From: Apostichopus japonicus
Taxonomy: Eukaryota; Echinodermata; Holothuroidea; Aspidochirotida; Stichopodidae
DNA length: 64,000 nt
Assembly (NCBI RefSeq): GCF_037975245.1
Contig: NC_092568.1
Location: forward strand, 1,552,001-1,616,000
Direction of reading: 5' to 3'
The notes beneath the pieces are model-generated. The model ran no database searches. It saw nothing but the letters and a program-made list of their open reading frames with translations, and was not told where the DNA came from. Each line of letters opens with the position of its first letter. Position 1 is the first letter of the stretch. Position numbers and translations under genes: made by a program. Positions 25,191-37,227 of this stretch are shown here, piece by piece.

Positions 25191-28100
25191 TTCACAACCT
25201 AAAATGCTAACACTAGGCTATATGATATGTACAGCATGCAAATTGGTTGTTTTGTGCAAAACTGGCTTTTATCAGTTGTCACAGGCTGTCCTTTTAACGG
25301 TCACTTCTTAATCCGTATCGTTATCCAATCAGTTCATCTAAAAAAATGTCAATACACTTTTATCGTCTCAACCTTTCTCAGCACAATATTACAAATACCG
25401 GACCAAATTTTGATATAGCATTCAGAATAATTTTAAACTCCCATGTTTTTATATAAGGTACACAGTCAACTTTTTGTCTTTGCGTTTATCTGTTCTTCTT
25501 GTTTTATTTTGTATTGTTTTGATAATTCTACTTTACGTACTTATCCTCATCGCTCCCATATAGGGAGGATGAGTTATTGTATAGTTCCTTGCCAATTGGG
25601 CTATATACGGCTATGTCAGTTGCCTAGTTGCCATGGTAATGTTTAATATTCCTGAGTAGCTACTGTCGGGGATCGCCCATGGTAGGGTAAACCAGGGTAA
25701 ACGGAAGTCCATGACTGAGGGAGGGGTTAAAACGGGTTCGTGTGTGTGTCATTGCGTCAGTTTGTGTACGTGTGTGTGTGTCTAATTTTGTGTCAAGAAC
25801 TCCTCCTAAACGACTGGACCGATGGTCTTCAAACTTGATGGGAAGGTATCCCAGGGTGAAAACTTGTGTCTCGCAGACTACCGGAACCAAATATCAATAT
25901 CAATATTTAGTGCAAATCGAGTTTTTTATAAATCTGAAAGGGGAAACATTCAATTGAAATTGAACATTTTTAGGTATCATGACAACGTCAAATACCAGCA
26001 AAAAATGTGGTTGACATGGGAACCGAGGTCAACGGTCACGTGGTTAAAGTCAAATGTATATTGTATACTGGTACCCAGTCCTTAGTTACGTGCCTAGTGA
26101 AAATGAGAAGTATAAACGTTGCCTATACTAAACCTAGATCTAGCTTAGCCACACTAGCATATATGAACCTAACTGTTATGTTAGGCCTGGGCGAATGATT
26201 AATTCAATAAGGCTTCAAAGTACAATATTGTGCCTGGTCTGGTCCAGTTATGTGTGAAATCTTGGCTTAATTGACAGGCTTTGGCATTTCTAAAAATGTC
26301 CGGGTCTAACTTGTAAACGCGTACGTGAGTACGCGCGATAATATACTGCGTTGTGCCTAGGCGCGTATAATGTTAGGTGTATTCCCTGCGTCTAAGAGCG
26401 CAAGAGGACAAAGTCGGCCTAGTCTATGTACCTACCTTCACAGAACATTACATAATTTCATGCCAAATGAGTGATAATCATCCTAGTTTTAAAAGTTAGT
26501 AGAAACTGGACCAAAAAACAAAAGCGAGGAAAATTTCACAATTATAACTTTATCACTGTTAAAAGTATGATTGTGGGGTCAGGACTCCCAGCCTGAAATC
26601 AGATTTTCCTGGCGATGAGATATTCAACATCGTGGGTTGCCCTCTTGTTCCTTTCTGTACTGGGGCTGGGCCTACGTTTACAAGCTTTGTAATCATGTGG
26701 GGTCCTTCGCAGCTCGTTAACTTTGTTATTTGTATTTGATTATATTTCAGTTACAACAAAATGAGTTTAAATAAATGTTGCTAATCTAAAAATCGAAACC
26801 GAAATAACCACTTACATCTTTGAGTAAATGGAGTGGAACCATACGGTCACGGTCCAGAATTTAAGGTTCAATGTAAAAGAGTCCACTGAACTGGTTCGGT
26901 CAGCTACATACAGTATTGTAAAGGAAGAACAGTCTGCAAACACGCAAGTAATGTCAGACAACATAAGACAAAGCTCTTCCAACTTTATTTCAAATCAAAC
27001 CTATTTGTGTCATCTTACATGCCGACAGCAAAATATTGTTGTTGTCCCACAAATTTATGTTTATTGTTTAACATTGGTACAGGAACAAGCACAGAAGCAG
27101 CGCAAGCCAATCAGCTCAGACAAACGAACATCCGAAGAGGTCACGATCACTTCCGATTGAGAGAAATGAAACGTTTGACATCTGATGTAGTTACCATAAT
27201 TCAACGGAGTGTTCAGGGAGTTGGCCATAATCTTACATTGTTACTTTTAGGATGGTTTGATGAAGCAACATCCCGAGGAGGAAATTAATAAGGCATTATC
27301 ATTTCTCCGCTGGATGTGGGCCAAATTTCACCCCATATTCCTGTTGGTAAGGCTAAATTTTCATCAAGAATAATGAAGGGAGTCAGTACTCTCGGCATAG
27401 GCCAACTACTCAATAGTACACTTGTGCCTGTATAAGGGCATAGCATAGTACCCGGTACGTAGTGTTTGAACGTTAGGATATGTCTAAAAATCATCCTTAC
27501 ATTGAACATGTTACTAATACTATACTGTACCATGTAACGTGTGTCTTATACTTAGGTTAACCACAGTATATTTTGTACGTAAGGTACTATCTCCTCAGTA
27601 TTTTGATACACAACGATAGTAACACAGGTTAAGCTAGTATTGTTGCATTTAAGTCGTTATCCAGGTTTGGATCAAATATGTTCAACATTTAGGCTTAAGA
27701 AATTTTGTGTAATATATTTACTGGCATTTGGCTCTAACTTGGATAACGCCTAGCACGCAGCACTGCAGGTAACATATTAACAATAACATAGGCTCAGACA
27801 CAGAGGCCAAATTCAGTTTCACAGTTAGACCTAGGCTAGACTAACTGTCATGTATTGGCTAATATTGTGACTTCTCAAGCTAACCACTTTGGAATATAGA
27901 AGGTTACTTGGAACTCTTATTCAGTTTTGAAGATTGTCCATGGTTTGGTAACCTATCAAGTATCATGTAATTCTGTCATGTAATTTTTCCAGCTTTCAAT
28001 GGATGTCTTAGGGCTAGTAAAGATTTGCTTAGGTTATTGTCTCAAGTTGGAGATGATTAATAATTACAGTTTTCATTAACATGTAAGTATTCCAATTAAA

Positions 28101-31100
28101 GCCTTGCCTCTTTTAAGCTCATTTACAAAAATGTCCATTTGTTACTTACTGTAGAGTCATGCAATAGAAAATAGTCCATTTGGTACAACTTAGTGTGGCA
28201 ACAACCACTCAAGCTAAATGTAGGCCTGAAAACTGGCAGACATTATAATTAATTATGAGGTTGCCATGGATTATGCCCAATATTTTCGTTATCTCCGCTG
28301 CTGTGCATATAATAGTGTGAAAGTGTACTTAAGACAATTTTTCCTAGAGTATTTTAACACATGTAAGTCTTGATTATTAATCTAGGAAACTAACTAGTAC
28401 TTGTTAAACTTAAAGCAAGTCCATCAGTTTGTCTTTACATTAATGAATTTTAATCTAGACGTCTACAGTAATTGTGTCTATAATTTGCTTAATGTGATGA
28501 ATGGGCATGAGTAATGTCATTTATGAGCTATCATTGTACTGTGTGAATGAAGTTGTAGTGCGTATAATAGCAGGTTAAGTGTGTGTTATTGTGTATATTA
28601 TGCAGCAAAGGGATGTGTTGTAAATCAGCTAATGTATATGCAGTGCTTGACAACTTTGTTTCAAAAGTAGGTGTCTATCTGGCTTTTTATCCTGAGATTA
28701 TGGTATCCCTATAACATTTTTAGAAAGCCTGTAAATATTTGTAAACATTGTTGCATCATCGGTGACATGACATGACTGTGCACACGTCATATTATTAAGA
28801 CCTCTTGGTCACATTTACATCATGAAATATTTCTATCATTTCATGTGATCATAGTGGATAGAAGCCATTGCATTATTTTGCAGTAGGATTTTTGATGTTA
28901 GACACGGGCAATCATATTCCCCACCAAATTAATATACCTGAAAGTGTGTGCTTGCAGTTTATTTGGAAAATTACTAACTAATCCCACCCCTTCTTGTTTC
29001 ATTACTCAGTTTGACTAACTACGTTCAACACTTAGCATAATACTAAGGCTACAAACTTGTCTTATTAAAAGGTAATCAAACAGATTCACAAGCTTCTTCA
29101 CAGAAATGTCAAAACATGACATCTTGTGATGAATAAGATGCCATAGTCAAACTTGATTTTCAAAGTGCAATCATTCATTGATGGTGTTAATTAATCTAAG
29201 CTTCATCTAAAATGTTCTTTGCAGTTCTTCAAAAGGTACACCATGTTTTTAAGTGATTCACTAGGGGTTTTCCACATGTTGTCACTTTCATTATCATTGG
29301 AGCCTCAGAAGACAATGTGCATGTCAGTGATAGGCTACAAAGTATTGAACAATGTTTTTCAACGACACAAGCTAATTCTTATATGTTGTGGGTGACGGCA
29401 GTGTTTTGAAGGAAGAATATACGATTTTTACAAATTATGATTGTGTAAAAAGTTTCTTAGATTCTTCCCAAGAATTATTGCAAGCACAAGACAGGTGTCA
29501 GCAGGATATATTCAATTTGAGTTGTGCTGTCCACTTGTACAATACAGCGTTTGACTAGTGAAATTTACTTTACCGCGCTGCGAAGGAAGTTGGCAAATTT
29601 GAATTTTGGTAGCCCGACGGGCTATCTGGCCATCAAGTTAGGTAGCCCGAAGACTGTATTAAGGAGCCCCGAGCACCTGGTACATTGGATATTTCAAGCC
29701 CTCACATGGGACTCTTCTCTGCGGGAGATTGTATGTAAACCCCAAGACCTTCACTGATGTACCTTGACATACTTTGTATGCTGTATAGTATTTATCTTTC
29801 GGCTTACTATATAGTGAAGATCATATTGTGTAGAAAGTTATTTCCAGCCTTGAGTCTGCGGCCATCTTACTCTACCAAAGGTACCTCAGCTTAAAGCTTG
29901 CTATTTTCCTTGGAGTCAATTATGTCTTGCTCATTTCTCTGTTTGGAATACAGTTTTAAGGCCAATTTAACTATGCTATGATGCAAGTAAATGGTGTGCA
30001 CTTAACTAGATTGAAGTTGATAGTTTCTGAAAAGCGAATATTGTATGTTTGTCAATGGTGATGCATTCTCACAGAAGAAAAAGGTACGGCATAAGTTGAG
30101 TAGCATGAAGGGTGACCAAATTTAGCATTGAAATGGTTGAAAAAGCAAATAGAGAATGGTGAGCAAACACTAATCAACATTTAGAAAGCCCACAGAAACT
30201 ATCACCAATCGATTGTAGAACTTTTCTGTAGTACTTAACCATCTTTTGTGATAAATTTTGAGTTATTTTATCCCTTTTTTTTAATTCATGTGAACAGTTT
30301 TTGCAATATTGAGGATTTGCCCAAGTACTGTAGGTAATAACATTGCAGAACCAGCAGACCTTTGAGTCAAATTGCAGTCGGGGAGAATTTTTTCTATATT
30401 CATTTGTCATGAATCTATGGACTTTGATAGATTTGCTTATATACATAGTCAACTCAGTACGATTCAAACAAAGAATGCTGTGTTTTTGTCAAATTCTGAA
30501 AAAGCAGGTCCGGTAGACTGGTATCAGCTACAGTACGTATACTTTGTATGCACATGGTTTAGTAGTGCAATTGAGCATATCAAAAATTTGATGTGATTGG
30601 TTGCTTTAAATACCTATCTTGAACTTTCCCCTACAGTAGAGTTAGTTTCTAGTGCAATGGACTATGTATGTGAGTTTTTTTGCCATCCATAATTAGCTCA
30701 GTTAGCTGAGATAGTTGTTACCATCAACAGATAGAACAACTCGAGTTCGTCTCTCTGTTTGTACAAGAAAATTAGGTTAGGCACATCTGCTATGAAGGTG
30801 TGATACTTATCATCTTACAATTTGTCAACCAGGACGAACTACTTCTGAAGGTGTAGGCTACAGTATCTGTTGATGTCTTTGTGGTTGATGTGGCAAACAT
30901 ACTGTATTTTGTTACTACAGTCAGAGATTGTGGTGTGTGAATGAAGATGCCTGGAATTATCCCTTGTGTTCATGAAAGACCAGAGCACGTTGCTCTTCTG
31001 AAACTTTGTATTTAGCCCTATTTAAATGTATTATTAATTCAATATGTGTCACGTTATGATACTTCAAACTGATTAACAACACTTGGAAGATTTTTCCCTT

Positions 31101-33946
31101 CCCACAATGTAAGAACAATGAATTGATTCCACTATCTATGCAGCATTGTTACAAATGTAGGATTCTGAATCCAGGACGCAAAATCTTCAAATTGCTTGCG
31201 TGGGGAGGGGGGGGGGGGTACAAACTGTTTTTTTGAGAACAAACCTCAAGTACACACTCACAATTAGGCCTACAGCGTATGCAAAACATAAAATACATTT
31301 TGAATGAACATCTTTATTACTTCTTTTCAAAAGACCACAACTTCTTCTGAGAAGTACCAACCTTTCTTCCAATTCTAGGATGATTGAAAACAAATAAATC
31401 ATAGCAACTGCAAGGTACAGGGTTAACAACATTTCCATTACAGAGATTTCATGCTAAAAGTACTCAATGATGCTTGTCCAAATTTCCCATGGTTTGATTG
31501 GCTAATAGTCCTTTATCCATTGTCTTGCATCTGTAGTGCTCTTGTAAGGTTACTTTCCCCTGTGTAGAGGTAGCGAAGTTTGTGGTATAGGCTATCATGT
31601 GTGCACTCAAATATAATGTTAGACCTTCTTGTCACAGACAGTACAGTACAGTACAGTACTGTTTCGTGAACCAGCGCTCATGGTACGAAGATGTGCTTGA
31701 ATTGTTTTAGAGACTATCATCACGTCATATTCGAATCATTGTTTTGATCAGAAAATGTTATGAGTTGAGTCAATCTATGAATTTTGTGGGAAGCTAACAT
31801 CTCTGATACTGAAAAGGATTTTTCATCTCACAGTTAAGTAAGGCCAAAAGTACAGTTCACCATCTAAATGTGACAGATTTTGTTAAGTTAATGTTTTAGT
31901 CTTGTAATATATTAGGTTGTGTGTGTTGGCTAATGGAATGTGTGACTAGCTTTTCGTTTGTGATATATTTCTCAAATGCTCTCTATCCAGTCATTCATGT
32001 TGCAATAATGACCTTAGAATTTATTTTCATCCTAATAATGTTACTTTGACCTGGAAGCAACATGTAATTTTTCAAAGGTGGTGTCATGTTTCTTGATTGC
32101 TTTCTTCTAAAATGTTTGATGACCAATGACCATTCTGGCAGATTTCAGTTTTAGCAATTTTCTTTTTGAAGGAGGCAGCACGTACTTAGTACTATCAACT
32201 TGTAAAATGCAAGATTCAACATATGAAAACATGAAAGCAAAAACAAACAGAAACTGAATGCTATTTCTCTGCAAAATAACAGTTGTGAGATCTTTCTGCT
32301 AGATACGATAAATATTCTGTCGAAGCCATTCAAGCATACAGTTCATAGGGTAAGTCTATTGCAAAGTCGATTGTTTTCTTGTGCTTTCTCTTTTATGTCT
32401 ATCCTGCCTGACTTTGGATTTCCCCTAGATGGTCAATGCCATTTACTCAGCAGTGTTAAGCCAGCCTATAGATACCCATGCATGCAAAGTGAGTGAACTA
32501 TGGTAATGAATGACTCATACTCACAGTGGAGTGTATGGAATGACTGTGCACTGAGCAGTGTACTACCCGTTGTGCATATCTGTATTGACAAGAATCAGCA
32601 ATCAACATACACAGTACAGATAGCCGCCACTAGTCACTACAGTCATATATATACTGTATGTGTGTGAGCGGGTGAATGTGTTGTGTGTGTGTGTGTGTTC
32701 AAGTGTGATACAGAAAAGCAGTGTTGTGGCCTGATGGGGGTGATTAGTTATGCATCTTCCCTAAATTAGCGGCAGGAATTTAAAGAGAGAAGAGTTTTGG
32801 TCTTCATATTGCTTGACTTGTAATCTAATGAGCTATCATGTAAAACATGTAAGAAATTCAACCTTCAGAGAAGAGGGTCAGATTTAGGGAAGTCATAAAT
32901 CAAAATTCAGGTATGATGATGTACTGTATATATTATGATCTCAAAGAGAAGGAATTTAAATATATGTAATGCTGTGGTGTTCTTTATGTATAGTTATGTA
33001 TAGTATGTGATCTACAAATGACATGACCAAAGCCAACTTAGGGTAACATTGGATTTAAAACTTGTGTAGAAGTTGATTGAGCTCTTTGTTGCCTTATTTC
33101 TGATACGAAATGACATGATTTCGCCTTTGTTGGTAGTTTGGGATAGAGTGGGGCTGGGATATGTTTGCAACTTGTTTAAAATTGTTGTAATTATTGGTTT
33201 TGACAATAACCTTCATTACATATCGTGAATTTTGCCATCATTAATTACAAAGCCTCATTGGGCTCTAATCTTTGGGTGGTAAATATTGAGGACAACTTCT
33301 GTGAGTAAACAAAACTACAAAGCTGCTTTGAGTTAAATATGTCTCGGCCTGTTGAACCTGAATGTGTTTAGAAAAGCATATTGGAATCCGAACAGGATGT
33401 TTACATGCTCTTCTCACGTAAGCAACTCTGCCCACAGTAATGCTGTGTACCCTCTGTGATATTCTTCCTAAGGAGGTGGGCTAACTTGACAGGCCAGGGG
33501 ATAGGTTGGGGGGGACATGTTAGGATGCATGTCCCACAGTAGGCAAAAGTTAGCACCTAATATATATATCCTGGTTTACCAAGATGTCCTGGTTCGTGAC
33601 CCCTCGTGGTGAGAAGTTAGAAACCACAGCTTTATAGAGTAATGAAACTTGAATGCTGTGTTAAAGTATTTAGAAATAAGTTACTATGGAAGTTTACATG
33701 ACTTCTTGCCAAAACCACAACAGGCTATTTATGCCTTGGTAGATGTGAATACACAGCTAAATTTCACAACAAGATTTGGGAATACTGGATATGCATTCAA
33801 ATTAAAAGATGAGGCTTGCAGCATATAGTCCATGAACGACAAATGATATTATTTGAGATTGTTGAACCTCTGCTTTAAAAGTGGATAACAGTAACACTCT
33901 TTATTGCCACAATTTCCTCTTTTTTTTCCCCATTTCATGTCATCAG
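25191..33946. other. Non-coding DNA between the IkB and MARK coding regions, first part
   Basis: No exon is recognisable with confidence. A locally CpG-rich patch lies at about 26315-26415, and an open stretch ending at a GTAAGG donor near 27349 may be a 5' non-coding exon. A 15-bp palindrome lies at 29610-29624. A minus-strand open stretch with two CxxC pairs lies at 30174-30467. A short GTACA-type tandem repeat lies near 31637. From about 27 kb on the sequence is strikingly rich in TACAGTA/TACTGTA words. Confidence 0.45.
29610..29624. repeat. 15-bp palindrome TAGCCCG-A-CGGGCTA
   Basis: A perfect 7-bp inverted repeat around a single base, GC-rich in an AT-rich neighbourhood. It may be a fragment of a dispersed repeat. 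Confidence 0.6.
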
Positions 33947-34099
33947 AATGTTCCAACAGATGAAAAATTCCACAAGATATTCCCGCCTCATGTAGTAGAC
34001 ATTTTAGGGAATAATTATCGGATACTGTCTGGCCTGGAAATTCAGGCTTCCTACTGGCTGAACACATTTCACCGTTTACACGTTGAAACCAAAAAGAAG
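33947..34099 (+). CDS. Orphan exon-like open stretch, function unknown
   Basis: A 153-base stretch, exactly 51 codons, is preceded by a long pyrimidine tract and CAG and followed by AAG|GTACTT. It reads through without a stop. Its product is balanced in composition and soluble-looking, with core IFPPHVVDILGNNYRILSG and then SYWLNTFHRLHVETKKK. I do not recognise the family. A 32-base open stretch at 34391-34422 (after TTTTTGACAG and before GTAAGC) encodes YLEKFSKLVE, but its phase does not allow a direct join. It could be an exon of an unrecognised gene, a decayed exon, or chance. Confidence 0.3.
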
Positions 34100-36998
34100 G
34101 TACTTGCATTTTTTTCTGCCAGTAGACATTAAACATATAAACATATCGTATGTCAGGTTACAATCTTCACTCGAAAAATCGGAATATTTTTGTAATTGGT
34201 TCAATACACTTAATAGGCACAATCTTTAGCTGGTTATGCAGATGTTTTCTTGTTTGTTTACAGTATATATGTAGTGAATTTTTGTCAAAATAAGGCCATG
34301 CCTGGCACATGATTTCCATAATGTGGTGAAAGTGTCGGTCAACGTAGCTGAACTGTCCGATGATACGCTGGGCATGTGTCTTTTTGACAGACTACTTGGA
34401 AAAATTTTCAAAATTAGTCGAAGTAAGCCCTGAACTAAGACAAACCTTTACCGGGATGACTTGTACCGTAATATTATTAAAACATATGATTCTTACTTTT
34501 CATAAAAGTACTACACATTTTTATACTAGATGCTTCTGTGATCCCCCCTCCCCCCTCTTTCCCAATATCCTTAAATATGCTGGGAATAATTTATTGTTCA
34601 AACTTTGTGTAGCAGTATTGAAGGCTCTGAATTTTGTCTCTTATAAAATACTACAATGCTTGGTTCCTGTGTAAACACAACTAGTTGCTAATCATCTTTG
34701 TACTTAGTTCAGTATGCAGCAAATTGAACATTTATAATTGAACAAATATAAATATTTTGGCAATGCGATATTATGCAAGCTGAAGCTACTGTACTGTAGA
34801 TGGTTACTTGACCTTAAACTTTTGGTACCTTCTCTTGATAAAACTTGATAAAAGGTCTAGGGTTTCTGTATCAGTGATCAATGTAACAGGTTAAAGGTAT
34901 ATACACATATAATGGAAAATTATATTCTTTCTCATGCATTGGCAAATATGTCTAGCAGATTGCCAACAGATGGGAAGGTTAAAACAAACCTGCCTTTAAC
35001 ACAGTGGGATTTCATTTCAACTCCTATCTGTCGTAACCATTGATATTTACTTTGCTCCTCACTTACATGTCTTCTCACGACAACTGCGCACATGCTCTAC
35101 CGTGTCTAGAGTAACCTGGTGACCTTTGACACATGACCTCCCCTATTCACCGGTCACCTCCGGTCAACCTACCTCCTCATCTCTACCACCCAAAGTGTCT
35201 AGTTGTGTACTCTATAGCATTGGTGTATGTTGGCCTTCATCATCTGGCCACCTCATTTGATACTAAGGCTGGTTTTAGGTGTGCGCAATCTATGTGGCAG
35301 ACCCAACGGTTATTATAAAACTACGGTAACTTGAGAATCAAGTTGACCTCACTGCACTTAACTGTACTATAGTCTGTTTGAAAATATTTTCACTACACAT
35401 CTTTGACTGTGACAGTCATCCCCCTTGCTGTTGCACTTTCCCTTCTACATTCTTTTCAAATTAATAACTTTATTTGAAACTATGATCATATATGCCACTG
35501 ATATCAAATGGCCTTTCAAATGTTTTCATCATCTCAGGTTGCTCATGACATACATATGTACCTCTGCTTTCCAACTAACAGTAGCATGTTATTAGCGAGG
35601 CTATTAATAGCTCTCAACCGTAATATCGTAAGTAGAAATTTTAACGACATTGTGAAACAGTGTGTCTCATTAGTGTTTAGTACTATTCATACGTACCGTA
35701 GTATTAGGGATGACCTGAAAACTGCTAACTAACAGGAACTCATCATTCATAGATAGATTGTACTGTTCGTATTGAACTTGAATACTTATAGGCCATTGTC
35801 AAGGTAGGTTTAGTAGTTAAGAGAGCCACTTACTACTTACATCCACTTACATGCTTGGGTGGCAAGTACATTACAGTAGAAGTAATTAACAGGGCACTAA
35901 AAATCCCACAGATACTTACAGACTAGAATCTAGAACCCTGTGATGGATAGTAAAGGAAAATATTTTGTTACTGAGAGAACTGAACTGCGTCCATGGTGAG
36001 ACACAGATCGTGGAAGTATTGTTTGTCCGATCACGTAATGTAATTTAAGGCTTCTCTTTTAACATTACGTAGGGTACTTGCAGCCAAATTGTCAAAACAT
36101 TGTTGCAATGTATAGTATTATCAAATTAAAATACTCACGCTCGTTTTCAACATTGCCTTAAATGCAATCTTTGTTAAAATATATAGGTTAGTTAACATCA
36201 TTATGCATTGGTAAAATCCTTTTAAATTTCAAGAATAATATTTCAAATACTTGCATGAGTGTCAACATACATGAAACAAAACAGGAGGATAAACTTACAG
36301 TAGTTAAAAATAGGGAAAAAAATAAAATTATAAACATGAAGATACAGTACAGTACAAAGTTTAATGAGATTCCCAAAAAAGTTTCATCAAGAAAATTAAA
36401 AATGGGAATAATCAGGGATGAATCAGAAATGTTATGGGGGGGGGGGGGTTGGCTGGGCAGAGGATACTGTATAAAATTATAGATAAAAAATGGAAGTTAA
36501 CTATATTTCACCCTTTGTTTTATACAAGATTGTGTACAATGAAGGTATACCTTATACTAACAGTTTGAAAAGCAGATATATACAGTATCAATTAATTTTA
36601 TTTTTTATTTTTTTATTTTTTTTGTGGAATGGGATATTAGGAATCTTGGTTTCTAATAACCTGGCTGAATACTTGTGGTAAGTTCTATTGATCTCATTCT
36701 TAAACAGCTCAGTTTTGCAAAATAAATCAAGTCAGAATGTCTTAAATAGCACTCTGTTGATCAATCTGCGATAGTTTTGAGTTACTGATTGGACTGTTAT
36801 AAGAGATTGGGTATTAATTAAGTTCATGCCTTTGGCTGGGTTCCTGTTCTGGCCCATGGAGAACTTAACACACCCATGTTACGTATTAATTTCATATATG
36901 AAATTTATATATTGCAAAATATACATGGCAACAATGCCATTTGATATGTACATATACATTATATATATATCTATATGTACATATCTATTTATATACAC
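34100..36998. other. Non-coding DNA with no confident gene
   Basis: AT-rich sequence with no recognisable exon apart from the tiny candidate noted at 34391-34422. A block near 34610-34675 resembles one near 44545-44600 (CTGAATTTTG and CTCTTATAA against CGGAATTTTG and CTCTCATAA), so it is probably a weak dispersed repeat. A G-run lies near 36436. Confidence 0.45.
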
Positions 36999-37171
36999 GC
37001 CTACAGTGGAATTACGACCTTCCTTACCGGTTTCAAACGTCTGAACATACAATCAGCATCCATAGCCTAGTGGTTAGGGTGTCCGCATATTAAGCGGGAG
37101 GCCCGGGTTCGAATCCCGGTGGAGGCTGGAACTCTTTTCACTGTTCTGGATTTTCCAACTCACTACGATTT

Positions 37172-37176
<5 letters not shown>
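36999..37176 (+). mobile_element. tRNA-derived SINE, copy 1
   Basis: About 178 bp shared with an inverted copy at 54731-54910, beginning GCCTACAGTGGAAT and ending in AATATATA next to a TA microsatellite. The middle is tRNA-like, with a perfect Pol III A box TAGCCTAGTGG at 37063-37073 and a perfect B box GGTTCGAATCC at 37106-37116. Unlike most tRNA SINEs, a head of about 55 bp precedes the tRNA part and a tail of about 50 bp follows it. The second copy in an unrelated place with the same head and tail shows this is a mobile family rather than a single tRNA gene. Confidence 0.8.
37056..37126 (+). other. tRNA-like cloverleaf within the SINE
   Basis: The 71 bases fold as a tRNA. There is a 7-bp acceptor stem with one mismatch (GCATCCA with TGGAGGC), a weak D stem, a 5-bp anticodon stem (TCCGC/GCGGG) with a 7-base loop, and a perfect T stem (CCGGG/CCCGG) with loop TTCGAAT. 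The anticodon position reads ATT, which would be an unusual Asn tRNA. The other copy has a different loop. I read this as a tRNA relic inside a SINE, not a working tRNA. Confidence 0.7.

Positions 37177-37222
<46 letters not shown>
37177..37222. repeat. TA microsatellite at the SINE tail
   Basis: A pure TA run directly follows the SINE and may have grown from its AT-rich tail. Confidence 0.9.

Positions 37223-37227
<5 letters not shown>

Noticed and set aside
30692-30765. tRNA-like sequence (TAGCTCAGTTAGCTGAGA then GAGTTCG)
   Set aside because: The D-arm-like part is good, but the B box is poor and I could not build acceptor or T stems.
34321-34435. An exon encoding a stretch ending LFDRLLGKIFKISR
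   Set aside because: A second overlapping frame looks equally coding-like, no convincing acceptor precedes it, and it ends in an immediate stop.
37056-37126. A genuine tRNA-Asn(ATT) gene
   Set aside because: The fold is good, but the same sequence with head and tail recurs at 54731-54910 with a different anticodon loop. The ATT anticodon is atypical and the acceptor stem has a mismatch, so a SINE explains it better.
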